Below, piece by piece: positions 8,495 to 16,363 of a stretch of DNA of 46,435 nt (position 1 is its first letter; the number at the start of each line of letters is the position of its first letter). The position numbers and the translations under genes are program-made. The stretch spans positions 1-46,435 of the forward strand of contig DASXLL010000332.1 of the NCBI GenBank assembly GCA_036496265.1, read 5' to 3'. The notes under the pieces were generated by a model. The model saw only the letters and a program-made list of their open reading frames with translations, did no database searches and had not been told where the DNA came from. Origin of the DNA: CAYLLN01 sp036496265 (GTDB lineage Bacteria > Planctomycetota > Planctomycetia > Pirellulales > Pirellulaceae).

Positions 8495-8834
8495 AAGTTA
8501 AAAAGCTCAATCGCGCTGCAAATCACTTGCCGCCTGATTGCAAAGCGATTTTCTTACACCAACCATTGTTGCCGGGGATGGGCGATTTGTTGCTGGTTAA
8601 TTGCGGCTTTTGAGACACAGCTGCGATGGTAGAATGGGCCACATCAGCACGTCGGTTTAAGTGGAGTAAGCTTTGGCCGACGGCTGCCTGGCACGACCGA
8701 CGGATGTCACGTTTGACAACCAACTCAGGCTAACGGTTGTCAATTCGGTTGTCACATACCACAAAACAGAGGACCGACAGTCGACTCGCTAGAATGCGAA
8801 AATAGCTCATAAAAAGCAAGTAGAATTCACCTCC
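8495..8834. other. Intergenic region upstream of tRNA and cysteine-cluster gene
   Basis: No convincing gene is present. A 66-codon reverse frame at 8523-8723 has no start signal or recognisable character. The region contains a 9-base inverted repeat and a third copy of the same box (8713-8755, listed separately). Promoters for the leftward cysteine-cluster gene and the rightward tRNA must lie here, but no strong -35/-10 pair with correct spacing is visible. Confidence 0.5.
8713..8755. promoter_or_regulatory. Three GGTTGTCA-type boxes, possible operator
   Basis: TTGACAACC (8713-8721) is a perfect reverse complement of GGTTGTCAA (8735-8743), with a 13-base spacer. A further direct copy, GGTTGTCAC, lies at 8747-8755, exactly 12 bases after the second. 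The arrangement is 80 bases before the tRNA and resembles a repressor site with an extra half-site, or a weak hairpin. No protein can be named. Confidence 0.35.
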
Positions 8835-8908
8835 GGGGCCGTAGCTCAATTGGTCAGAGCAGAGGACTCATAATCCTTTGGTTCCCAGTTCAAGTCTGGG
8901 CGGCCCTA
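8835..8908 (+). tRNA. tRNA with CAT anticodon (Met or Ile2)
   Basis: The sequence folds into a full cloverleaf. The acceptor stem is GGGGCCG with CGGCCCT (one G-T pair at the first position), the D arm is GCTC...GAGC, the anticodon stem is GAGGA/TCCTT around the loop CTCATAA, and the T arm is CCCAG-TTCAAGT-CTGGG. The anticodon is CAT. CCA is not encoded. CAT can belong to elongator tRNA-Met or to tRNA-Ile2, in which the C is changed to lysidine. The AGAGCAGAGGACTCATAATC core resembles many Ile2 tRNAs, but the identity cannot be settled by eye. Confidence 0.93.
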
Positions 8909-8954
8909 TTGTTGGTTAATGCCGGGTAGCCGGTGGCTCGATTCCTCACTGAAT

Positions 8955-10577
8955 ATGCGAAGTCAAGCTGCCAATTCAGCACAACTCCGCAGCGCCGCTA
9001 TTGCTACGCCGCATCCGGCCGCGGCTGACGCGGCCAAGCAGATTTTGCTCGCTGGCGGCAACGCGATCGACGCGGCCGTCGGCGCGATGCTCGCCTGCTG
9101 TGTCGTGACGCCCGGCGCCGTCGGCCTTGGCGGGTATGGCGGCAGCCTCGTCGCCTATTTAGCACGCAGCCGGAAGACCATCGCTATCGATTTTGACTCT
9201 CGCGCTCCGTTGGCATATCGGCCGGAGTTTTTTAGTGACAATTCGCAAAGCTACGAATCGGGCTACCTGTCGATCACGGTTCCGGCGGTCGTAGCTGGAT
9301 TGGCTCTCGCGCTGGAAAAGTTTGGGACGCAATCCTGGGCAGCCGTTTCACAGCCGGCAATTCGACTCGCGGAGGACGGAATAACGATTTCCTTGCTGCT
9401 CAAAAAGCAGCTCGATGACTTCGCCAAAAAAGCAGACCGCGTTTCTCAGCAGGCACTTTTTCCCGGAGGCAATGTTCCGGCTGCCGGCGAAACATGGCGA
9501 CAACCCGACGTGGCCCGGCTGCTCGTGCGACTCGCTGAAAACGGTCCGCAGGCGTTCTATCGCGGCGAAATCCCGCAAACGATTGTCCACCAAGTGCAAA
9601 CCGGTGGCGGTATCCTGTCGGAACAAGACTTCGAGCAATATCAGCCGGCAGTCGCCGAGCCGCTCGCCATCGATTATCGCGGCTATCGCGTTCTGACGCC
9701 TCGGCCGCCATCAGGTGGCCTGACCACACTGCAGATCCTCAAAGTCTTAGAGCAATTTAATTTCTCACAGCTTCAGCCGTGGAGTAGCGATTATTTCCAC
9801 CTGTTCGCCGAGGCTACGAAGCTCTGCTGGCAGGACCGCATAGCTTATTTCGGCGATCCAGACGCGACCGAAATTCCAGTCGGGCAACTGCTGTCGGCCG
9901 AAGCCGCCACAGCAAAAGCAGCCCGGATCGATCGAGTTCGCGCCCAGCGCTTTGCCGCGGATAACTCAGCATCGCCGCATCACACCGCGAACATCCTCGT
10001 CGCCGATCGCGAAGGCAACGTCGTTTCAGTCACCGCCACCCAAGGCTACCTCTACGGCTCCCAGGTCGCCATCGATCGGCTAGGCCTCGTCATGGGCCAC
10101 GGCATGTCCCGCTTCGACCTCGCCGCCGGCAGCCCCAACGCCCCCGCCGCTGGCAAACGCATGTTCCACAATATGGCGCCGGCCATTTTGCTGAATTCAG
10201 CCAACCATCCCTTCGCCGCCGTCGGCTTACCGGGCGGCCCCAAAATCGTCACCGTCACCGCTCAGCTCATCATCAATCTCATCGATTTCCACGCTTCTCC
10301 CGCCGCAGCCGTCTCCGCCCCGCGCATTCACATCGAAGCCAATGAGCCACTCGCCATAACAGCAACCGTTCCAGAATCCGTCGCCGAACAACTCCGCTCC
10401 TTCGGCCACACGGTCATCCACGGCCAAACCGTCGGCGGCCAACCCGACGAGATCGGCGGCAAAGCCAACGCCATTGTCATCGATCCAGCAACGCGCAGCA
10501 TGACCGCCGCCTCACAAGCCGGGGAGGCCGCGGCTTGTATCCTTAATGGCGACAGCGACTGCCTTGACCTACAATAA
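8955..10577 (+). CDS. ggt: Gamma-glutamyltransferase family protein
   Basis: This is an N-terminal nucleophile hydrolase that cleaves or transfers gamma-glutamyl groups, as from glutathione. From ATG 8955 it is 540 residues. It opens with IATPHPAAADAAKQILLAGGNAIDAAV, the family start, and later has GLGGYGG and PRPPSGG. After autocleavage the new N-terminal nucleophile would be Thr344 in the HHTANILVAD segment, followed by NVVSVTATQG; the PGGPK loop matches the family's PGGS/PGGP substrate loop. I prefer 8955 over ATG 8919 because the intervening bases contain GGGTAGCCGGTG, a repeat fragment also found at 36194-36205. No signal peptide is visible, which is unusual for a GGT; the protein may be cytoplasmic or the start may differ. 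Confidence 0.9.
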   Translation: MRSQAANSAQLRSAAIATPHPAAADAAKQILLAGGNAIDAAVGAMLACCVVTPGAVGLGGYGGSLVAYLARSRKTIAIDFDSRAPLAYRPEFFSDNSQSYESGYLSITVPAVVAGLALALEKFGTQSWAAVSQPAIRLAEDGITISLLLKKQLDDFAKKADRVSQQALFPGGNVPAAGETWRQPDVARLLVRLAENGPQAFYRGEIPQTIVHQVQTGGGILSEQDFEQYQPAVAEPLAIDYRGYRVLTPRPPSGGLTTLQILKVLEQFNFSQLQPWSSDYFHLFAEATKLCWQDRIAYFGDPDATEIPVGQLLSAEAATAKAARIDRVRAQRFAADNSASPHHTANILVADREGNVVSVTATQGYLYGSQVAIDRLGLVMGHGMSRFDLAAGSPNAPAAGKRMFHNMAPAILLNSANHPFAAVGLPGGPKIVTVTAQLIINLIDFHASPAAAVSAPRIHIEANEPLAITATVPESVAEQLRSFGHTVIHGQTVGGQPDEIGGKANAIVIDPATRSMTAASQAGEAAACILNGDSDCLDLQ

Positions 10578-10600
10578 GGAGCGGAGGCGGAGTCCGCAGG

Positions 10601-10825
10601 ATGGCAGACGACAGTATGAACGCCGTTTATGGTCAGCTTAAGCCGGTAATCGACCGGCAGTTTGCCGCTGGCCGATTTGTGGCTATCGATGATGGGCAGA
10701 TCGTGGCTGATGCGCCGACGCATCGCGAGTTGACGCGGGAGCTGCAGTCCCGCGGCATGACTCCCAAAAATATGCTGATCGTTCAGGCGGGAGCGGACTA
10801 CCCAATGTCCGCAGTCATCTTCTAG
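10601..10825 (+). CDS. Small DUF5678-like protein
   Basis: This 74-residue protein contains GRFVAIDDGQIVADAPTHRELTRELQSRG, which resembles the DUF5678 pattern (a 'GKWVALKNGKVIA...' strand pair followed by a helix); function is unknown. A purine-rich AGGAGCGGAGGCGGAG stretch upstream provides ribosome-binding sequence. It is 23 bases after the GGT gene and 21 bases before the retropepsin-like gene. I recall similar small proteins next to retropepsin-like genes in other environmental bacteria, so the pair may act together, but this is not proven. Confidence 0.65.
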   Translation: MADDSMNAVYGQLKPVIDRQFAAGRFVAIDDGQIVADAPTHRELTRELQSRGMTPKNMLIVQAGADYPMSAVIF

Positions 10826-10846
10826 CGCTTCACCTTTGGCGGAAAT

Positions 10847-11256
10847 ATGCGTGAGCAGCGGAATTCCTATAAGGGGTCGCCGCTTAGGCCCTGGTTCGCG
10901 CTGACCCTTATTGCCGCCGACGGTTCCACGAAATCGATCGAGGTCCTCGCCGACACCGGCAATCCGTGCGCCCTTATCGTGAGCCCCCGACCCCTAGACG
11001 ACTTCAATAGCGGCTTGGCGCCAGGCACGGAAACGAACTTTGGACCACTGGCCGGCGGCTGGCTCCGTCTGCAAATATCGGAAGTCGGTTTCGAGGAAGA
11101 TGTGCTTTGCTATATGCGTCGGACGCTGTTGTGGAAGCCGTCCAGGCAGGCCACGAGAATCTCACAGGCCTCGCCGGTCTGCCGTTGCTGAAAATGATGG
11201 AATACGGCGGAGATAACAATCACTTTTGGATTCGACGATTTCCTTCAGGTCAGTAA
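10847..11256 (+). pseudogene. Retropepsin-like aspartyl protease, frameshifted
   Basis: The first 88 codons read as a retropepsin-like domain with the catalytic-type motif VLADTGNP (Asp-Thr-Gly) and a following strand-rich part ending near FEEDVLCY. The frame then runs to a stop at 11191 with a non-protein-like, Arg/Ser-rich tail. If two bases of the TATAT at 11111-11115 are dropped, the reading continues through YASDAVVEAV, LTGLAGLPLLKMMEYGG and HFWIRRF to a TAA at 11254-11256. GLAGLP followed by a strand is what such proteins normally have at the C-terminus. The gene is therefore either broken by a TA duplication or carries a sequencing or assembly error. It is a single-domain bacterial protease-like gene, with no retroelement around it. 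Confidence 0.75.
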
Positions 11257-11269
11257 GTGAAATAGCGCC

Positions 11270-12301
11270 ATGTTGCGACTGGTTCAATTGCTCCATAAGA
11301 GCGAAGGGCGACGGGTGGGGGTGGTTGAAGAGCCACGATTGCGGCTGCTGGCCAAGTGGCGAAGTGTCTACGAATTAGCGATGGAAGCGATTGGCCGAGC
11401 CTGCAGTGTTGCAGAAGTCATTGGCGATGCTTCTCTTGGCGAGCCGATGGCGTACGACGCGGTGTATGGCGGCCAGTCCGAATGGAAACTTCTCCCGCCA
11501 ATCGATTACCCCAATGAGCCGGCTCGCTGTCTCGTAACCGGCACCGGTCTGACACACAAAGCCAGCGCCGAAAACCGCGATTCAATGCATGTTCCCGGTA
11601 GAGTGGGCGCTGCCCACCAAGCGCAACCAGATACGCCACTAACCGACAGCCTGAAGATGTACCGCATCGGTCTCGAAGGCGGCCGGCCTGACGCCGGAAA
11701 GATCGGCGCTGCCCCCGAATGGTTCTACAAAGGCTGCGGCGCCATTTTGAAAACACACAATGAATTGCTGACCGTTCCCAATTTCGCCGAAGACGGCGGT
11801 GACGAAGCAGAGATTGCCGGCGCGTACGTAATCGGTCCAGACGGCGCCCCCTATCGCATCGGCCTCGTCCAGGGAAACGAATTCTCAGACCACGTGACGG
11901 AATCAAAAAACTATCTCTACCTTGCCCCCTCGAAGCTCCGCCAATGCGCGATCGGGCCGGAACTGGTCGTGGGCGGCGATTTCACCGATGTGCCTGGGAA
12001 AATCACGATCGAGCGCGGCAGCGAAATCATTTGGCAGGCCAAAATCGCCAGCGGCGAGGCCAATATGTGTCACTCGCTCGCAAACCTGGAGCACCATCAC
12101 TTCAAATACGATCAACATCGCCGCCCCGGCGACATCCACGTTCACTTCTTCGGCGCCGATCACTTCAGCTTCCGCGATCGCGTCCGGCTGCAATACGGTG
12201 ACGTGATGGCCGTTTCATTTGATGGCTTCGGCCGGCCACTGCGAAATCCGCTGAAAATCGAAAATTCACCCCAGGCTCTCGTCACGGCGAGGCCACTATG
12301 A
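11270..12301 (+). CDS. AraD1/GguC family FAH-fold enzyme
   Basis: This 343-residue protein matches the AraD1 (GguC-like) branch of the fumarylacetoacetate hydrolase fold. Family members act on 2-keto-3-deoxy sugar acids and related compounds. Diagnostic blocks are VTGTGLTHKASAENRD, RIGLEGGRP, APEWFYKG, the metal-site region DEAEIAG, GNEFSDH, CHSLANLEHHHFKY, and the C-terminal FGRPLRNPL. Around residues 108-120 it carries extra sequence encoded by a palindromic repeat (11598-11618) where relatives, as I recall them, go almost directly from the MHA-type helix to TDS-KM. Its stop overlaps the start of the symporter gene (ATGA), so the two are coupled. It probably processes a sugar-acid intermediate imported by that symporter (inference). 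Confidence 0.88.
   Translation: MLRLVQLLHKSEGRRVGVVEEPRLRLLAKWRSVYELAMEAIGRACSVAEVIGDASLGEPMAYDAVYGGQSEWKLLPPIDYPNEPARCLVTGTGLTHKASAENRDSMHVPGRVGAAHQAQPDTPLTDSLKMYRIGLEGGRPDAGKIGAAPEWFYKGCGAILKTHNELLTVPNFAEDGGDEAEIAGAYVIGPDGAPYRIGLVQGNEFSDHVTESKNYLYLAPSKLRQCAIGPELVVGGDFTDVPGKITIERGSEIIWQAKIASGEANMCHSLANLEHHHFKYDQHRRPGDIHVHFFGADHFSFRDRVRLQYGDVMAVSFDGFGRPLRNPLKIENSPQALVTARPL
11598..11618 (+). repeat. Palindromic repeat, family R1 variant, inside AraD1 gene
   Basis: A 21-base element beginning GTAGAGTGGGC and ending GCCCACC matches the R1 element (33139-33159 and 36205-36225) at 18 of 21 positions. The stem is GTGGGC/GCCCAC. It lies in frame inside the AraD1-family gene and encodes roughly GRVGAAH. 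Confidence 0.7.
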
Positions 12302-13941
12302 CCGAATCAATCCCGCTCGGCCGCTTCGACCTCGCCGTGTTCGCGCTCTACATGGTTGTCACCGTCGTCCTCGGCTTTCTCGTCGCCGGCCGGCATCGCA
12401 AAACGGCCAAAGGCTACTTCCTCGGCGACCGGCAGCTGCCCTGGTACGTCGTCGGCACCAGCATGATCGCGGCCGACATCTCCTCCGATGATCTGATCGC
12501 CAATGCCGGTGCCGCCTACAAGTACGGCATCGTGCCGAGCGCCGGAAGCTGGAACGCGTGCATTATCTATTCGCTCTTAATCTGGATTTTTCTGCCGTAC
12601 TATGTCCGCAGCGGCATCTACACCATGCCGCAGTTTCTGGAGCGGCGCTACAACCCAACATGCCGCTACATCTTTGCCGCCTCGCTCATCATCGGCTATG
12701 TCGCCGCGATTCTCGGCGGGACGCTCTACGCCGGGGCGCTCTCACTGCAGAGCATGCTCAACATGGACTTGACTTGGGCCATCATCTTTTTCGGCGTGAC
12801 GACTGGCGCCTACACAATCTACGGCGGGCTCACCTCCGCCGCGTGGACCGATCTTTTGCAAGTGGCGCTGTTGATGACGGCTGGAGTGCTCATTCCCGTG
12901 CTGGGATTGCAGCGCGTCGGCGGCCTCAGCGAACTCATGCACGAGTACCCAGAAAAATTCCAAGTCTTCCTGCCGCCGACGCACGAGCGGTTCCCCGTCA
13001 CCGGCGTCTTCACCGGCTTCCTGACCGTCGGCATCTGGTACAGTTGCACCAGCCAGCATATGGTCCAGCGCGTCCTCGGCGCCAAAGATGAGTGGCACGC
13101 GCGGATGGGCGTCGTCGGCGCGGGCTATCTGCGCATCATCACGCCGCTGTTCTTCGTCTTACCCGGCATCATCGCCTTCAAGCTCTTTCCCAACTTGCCC
13201 CGGCAAGACATGGCCTACTTAGAACTCGTCAAAGTCCTCATTCCCACCGGACTTCGCGGCCTGATTCTCGCCGGCATGGCTGCCGCGCTGATGAGCAATG
13301 TCTCCTCGGTGCTCAACAGCGCCTCCACGCTCGCGACGATGGACATTTACGGCAAACTCATCCGCCCGCAGGCCAGTGAAAAAGAGCTTGTCCGTTTCGG
13401 CCGCCTCAGCGGGGCGGCCATTCTGATCGTCAGCATGCTCATCGGCTACTACTACAGCTTGCAGACAAAAAACACGCTCTACGAACAGCTTCAGAGCATC
13501 TTTTTCTTCCTCGCCCCGCCCTTCGCGGTCATTTTTACCGTTGGCCTGCTTTGGCGGCGAGCAACCGGCCCCGCGGCGCTCTGGACGATCGGGCTCGGCT
13601 TTGCCTTCACGACGTTTCTCGTTTTTTACGCCTTTCCAACGTACGACTGGCTGCGGCCCTATCGAACCTATCAGCACCCCGCAGTACTCGCCTGGTTCTT
13701 CTGCCTGGCCGTGATGATCGTCGCCTCCCTGCTGACCCAGCCGCCGCCGGCCGAAAACGTCGAAGGCATCATTTGGACCCCACAATACGCCCGCCTCCCC
13801 GCCGACCTCCGCGCAAAATACTCCGGACTCAAAGATTTCCGCCTCTGGTGGCTCGGCTTCGTCCTGATCATTCTCGCCATCTACGGCTTTTTCCTCTGGT
13901 GGCGTTTTCAACATTCGGCGTCGGCGGAGTCGGTTTGGTAG
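12298..13941 (+). CDS. Sodium:solute symporter (SSS family)
   Basis: This is a 547-residue integral membrane transporter of the sodium:solute symporter family, importing a small solute with Na+. It has about 13 hydrophobic segments. Typical features are the N-terminal GRHRKTAKGYFLGDRQLPWYVVG motif region (residues about 30-52), SMIAADISSDD in the next helix, and GLRGLILAGMAAALMSNVSSVLNSAST at about 320-345, which corresponds to the Na+-site helix. Its ATG overlaps the AraD1-family stop by 4 bases. Together with the downstream enolase this suggests uptake of a sugar, sugar acid or related compound; the exact substrate is not readable. Confidence 0.93.
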   Translation: MTESIPLGRFDLAVFALYMVVTVVLGFLVAGRHRKTAKGYFLGDRQLPWYVVGTSMIAADISSDDLIANAGAAYKYGIVPSAGSWNACIIYSLLIWIFLPYYVRSGIYTMPQFLERRYNPTCRYIFAASLIIGYVAAILGGTLYAGALSLQSMLNMDLTWAIIFFGVTTGAYTIYGGLTSAAWTDLLQVALLMTAGVLIPVLGLQRVGGLSELMHEYPEKFQVFLPPTHERFPVTGVFTGFLTVGIWYSCTSQHMVQRVLGAKDEWHARMGVVGAGYLRIITPLFFVLPGIIAFKLFPNLPRQDMAYLELVKVLIPTGLRGLILAGMAAALMSNVSSVLNSASTLATMDIYGKLIRPQASEKELVRFGRLSGAAILIVSMLIGYYYSLQTKNTLYEQLQSIFFFLAPPFAVIFTVGLLWRRATGPAALWTIGLGFAFTTFLVFYAFPTYDWLRPYRTYQHPAVLAWFFCLAVMIVASLLTQPPPAENVEGIIWTPQYARLPADLRAKYSGLKDFRLWWLGFVLIILAIYGFFLWWRFQHSASAESVW

Positions 13942-13985
13942 ATTATGGAACGCTTTCTCCATCGATTGCGGCGACTTTCGACGTC

Positions 13986-14276
13986 ATGACACTAGACGAC
14001 TGGCCGTTCGATCAACCTCGCAACTGTGCTGTTGTCACATTGCGCCGAATCGCATTTGATGACGCGCCTATCCTGTACGTTAGCCACGATGCGGACGACC
14101 ACGGATGGCAGTTTCTCGATGGTAAGCAAATGGACATGAGCGACGCAGTACTTGTTACCTTGGAAGGAATGGTTTCACGCGATCCGTCGGTGTTGGCGCT
14201 TTCCGACATGCCTCCGGGGTGGCACGCCCAGCGACAATCTGCGTCAGATCGTTGGTTACGTGCCCAAAGTGAATAA
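13986..14276 (+). CDS. Small hypothetical protein
   Basis: This 96-residue soluble protein starts at ATG 13986 (MTLDDWPFDQP) and contains ILYVSHDADDHGWQFLDG followed by DPSVLALSDMPPGWHA. The HDADDHGWQFL and LPPGWHA-type motifs resemble a family of short uncharacterised bacterial proteins, with a distant look of DUF2185/immunity-type proteins. I cannot name a function. It lies 44 bases after the symporter and 7 bases before the enolase gene, so it is inside the same transcript but may be a passenger. Confidence 0.65.
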   Translation: MTLDDWPFDQPRNCAVVTLRRIAFDDAPILYVSHDADDHGWQFLDGKQMDMSDAVLVTLEGMVSRDPSVLALSDMPPGWHAQRQSASDRWLRAQSE

Positions 14277-14283
14277 CGGACTG

Positions 14284-15417
14284 ATGAAAATCACCCAAGT
14301 CGAAACAATCCCCATCCGCGTGCCAATTAAACCCGAACTGGCCATTCGCAGTGGCCGCGGCGGCTCGCATTCAGTCTCGCCGTTCTTATTGGTCAAGCTT
14401 CACGCGGATAGTAATCTCGTCGGACTAGGCGAAGTCTCCTGCACGCCCCGCTGGAGCGGCGAGGACCAGGTCAGCGCCGCACATTTCATCAACACCTATT
14501 TCGCCCCACTCTTAGTCGGCGAATCCCTGACCGAAGTAACGGACGTCGAACGGCTGACGACCAAATACGAGTTCCCCGTCGCCAACAATCAATTCACCAA
14601 GGCCGGCGTCGAGATGGCATTGTGGGATTTGCTCGGCAAGGCGCTCAACAAACCTGTCTATGAGCTGCTCGGCGGCAAAGTCCGCGATTTCGTCCGCATC
14701 AAATGGTCCGTATCAGGTTCCGAACCCGAAAAAGCCGCCGCCATCGCTCGCGGTGCCATCGATCGCGGCTTCACAGCCATGAAAGTCAAAGTCGGTCTCG
14801 GTCCCGACGCCGATGTCGAGCGCGTTCGCGCCGTACGCGAAGCGATTGGCCCCAACGTAAAACTCGGCGTCGATGCCAACGGCGGCTGGCCTACCCCCGA
14901 CATTGCCGCGGACACAATCCGCCGCATCTGCGACGTCGCACAAATCGCCTTCGCCGAGCAACCCGTCTGGGCCGGCGATCACGAAGAAATGGCCGCTGTC
15001 CGCCGCCAGGTCAACGTGCCCATTATCGCCGACGAAAGTCTCTACACGCTGGCCGACGCCCGCGCCCTCGTGCGAGCCAAAGCCTGCGATGTCTTCTCGG
15101 TCTATGTCGGCAAAGCCGGCGGCATCGGCCCAGCCAAACAAATAGCCGATTTTGCGGCCAGCCATGGAATCAAATGCACCATCGGCTCCAACCTCGAACT
15201 CGGCGTCGGCTCCGCGGCCATGCTGCATTTGGGATGTGCCCATCGCGGTATCACTCCGGACGACTATCCCTGTGACATCATCGGACCCTTCTATTACGAG
15301 GACGACATTCTAAGGCAGCCACTGGCATTGGCTGGCGACCGAGCCGTCCCGACCGATGCACCGGGACTGGGTATTGTTCTGGATGAAGCGAAGGTAGAAA
15401 AATATCGTGTGCGGTGA
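14284..15417 (+). CDS. Enolase-superfamily enzyme, MLE (cycloisomerase) subgroup
   Basis: This 377-residue enzyme is a mandelate racemase/muconate lactonizing superfamily member that abstracts a proton alpha to a carboxylate with Mg2+. ATG 14284 (MKITQVETIPIRVP) is the normal start; the frame is open further upstream but not protein-like. Visible active-site residues are Lys167-x-Lys169 (MKVKVG), metal ligands Asp197 (GVDANGG), Glu225 (FAEQP) and Asp250 (IADES), and Lys277 (GKAGGI) on the opposite face. The pair of lysines places it in the MLE subgroup (cycloisomerases, dipeptide epimerases, N-acylamino acid racemases, some dehydratases), not the fuconate or mandelate group, which uses a His-Asp dyad. 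The substrate is unknown. Confidence 0.9.
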   Translation: MKITQVETIPIRVPIKPELAIRSGRGGSHSVSPFLLVKLHADSNLVGLGEVSCTPRWSGEDQVSAAHFINTYFAPLLVGESLTEVTDVERLTTKYEFPVANNQFTKAGVEMALWDLLGKALNKPVYELLGGKVRDFVRIKWSVSGSEPEKAAAIARGAIDRGFTAMKVKVGLGPDADVERVRAVREAIGPNVKLGVDANGGWPTPDIAADTIRRICDVAQIAFAEQPVWAGDHEEMAAVRRQVNVPIIADESLYTLADARALVRAKACDVFSVYVGKAGGIGPAKQIADFAASHGIKCTIGSNLELGVGSAAMLHLGCAHRGITPDDYPCDIIGPFYYEDDILRQPLALAGDRAVPTDAPGLGIVLDEAKVEKYRVR

Positions 15418-15451
15418 TCGAAGTTCTAAAGCTCAGTAACGGAGAAATCTT

Positions 15452-16345
15452 ATGTGGCGGTTCATCGCCTTGATCGTGTTTGTCGTCCCCCAAAACCTCG
15501 CGGCTGCATTTGAGGCCGGCGATCAGCTTGTAGCTATCAAGCCAGCGGACATGAAGACGATCACCGGCTCAACCTACGTGGTGACGACCGGAACGCCCGT
15601 CACCGTCCGAGCCGCCGATGGCGACAAGCTCAAGGTCGCCGCGCCGCGCGTGGGCTGGATCGATGCGTCCACCGTCATACCGGTCAAGGAAGCCGAGGCC
15701 TATTTTTCAAGTCAGGCCGACAAAGGAGCAGACAAAGCGGAAGCGCTGCTCGCCCGCGGTAAAGTCCGCTTCAACCAGGCCGGTCTCGACGACGACAAAG
15801 TGAAAGCCGCCATCGCCGATCTCGATGAGAGCATTCGCCTCCAGCCGACCAGCGAAGCCCACACCTATCGCGGCTTCGCCTATAAGCGGCTCGGCGACAA
15901 AGACAAAGCCATTGCCGAGTTCGACGAAGCCATCCGCCTCAATCCCAAAGAGGCGCTAGCCTGGCGCGTTCGCGGCGCCACCTACGCGGCCAAAGCCAAC
16001 TATGCCAAGCAGCTCGCCGATTACACGGAAAGCATTCGCGTCGATCCCGAAAACCCCGACTCGCGCCATCATCGTGTCGTCCTGCGGTCTGCCTGTGTGG
16101 ACGAAAAGTACAGGGATGGCAAACAGGCAATCGACGACGCGACAAAGGCTTGCGAAATGTCGGAATGGGAGAATTACCTATACTTGTCTGGGCTCGCGAT
16201 GGCCTACGCCGAATCGGGCGATTTCGATGCCGCAGTCAAATGGCAACAAAAGGTGGTATACCATTACAAATCGCCGCCCGCGTCGTACGTTTCCAATCTG
16301 GAACTTTACAAGCAACACAAGCCGTTTCGCATGACGTGGAAGTAA
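15452..16345 (+). CDS. Exported TPR protein with SH3-like N-terminal domain
   Basis: This 297-residue protein has a signal peptide (MWRFIALIVFVVPQNLAAA). A short beta-rich part follows (about 25-80), resembling a bacterial SH3-like domain, and then at least three tetratricopeptide repeats: the first ends ESIRLQP (about residue 131), the second is TYRGFAYKRLGDKDKAIAEF..RLNP and the third RVRGATYAAKANYAKQL..RVDP. It likely acts as a periplasmic protein-interaction scaffold. A GGAG site lies 8 bases before the ATG. It is 34 bases after the enolase gene and converges with the DUF3830 gene. Confidence 0.85.
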   Translation: MWRFIALIVFVVPQNLAAAFEAGDQLVAIKPADMKTITGSTYVVTTGTPVTVRAADGDKLKVAAPRVGWIDASTVIPVKEAEAYFSSQADKGADKAEALLARGKVRFNQAGLDDDKVKAAIADLDESIRLQPTSEAHTYRGFAYKRLGDKDKAIAEFDEAIRLNPKEALAWRVRGATYAAKANYAKQLADYTESIRVDPENPDSRHHRVVLRSACVDEKYRDGKQAIDDATKACEMSEWENYLYLSGLAMAYAESGDFDAAVKWQQKVVYHYKSPPASYVSNLELYKQHKPFRMTWK

Positions 16346-16363
16346 CACCACTGAGATAAACCC

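Noticed and set aside
8523..8723. 66-codon reverse frame before the tRNA
   Set aside because: No ribosome site, no family and no conserved-looking segment; its start overlaps the possible operator boxes.
10847..11256. Possible retroviral or retrotransposon protease
   Set aside because: The DTG domain stands alone with no reverse transcriptase or integrase nearby; bacterial retropepsin-like proteins are common.
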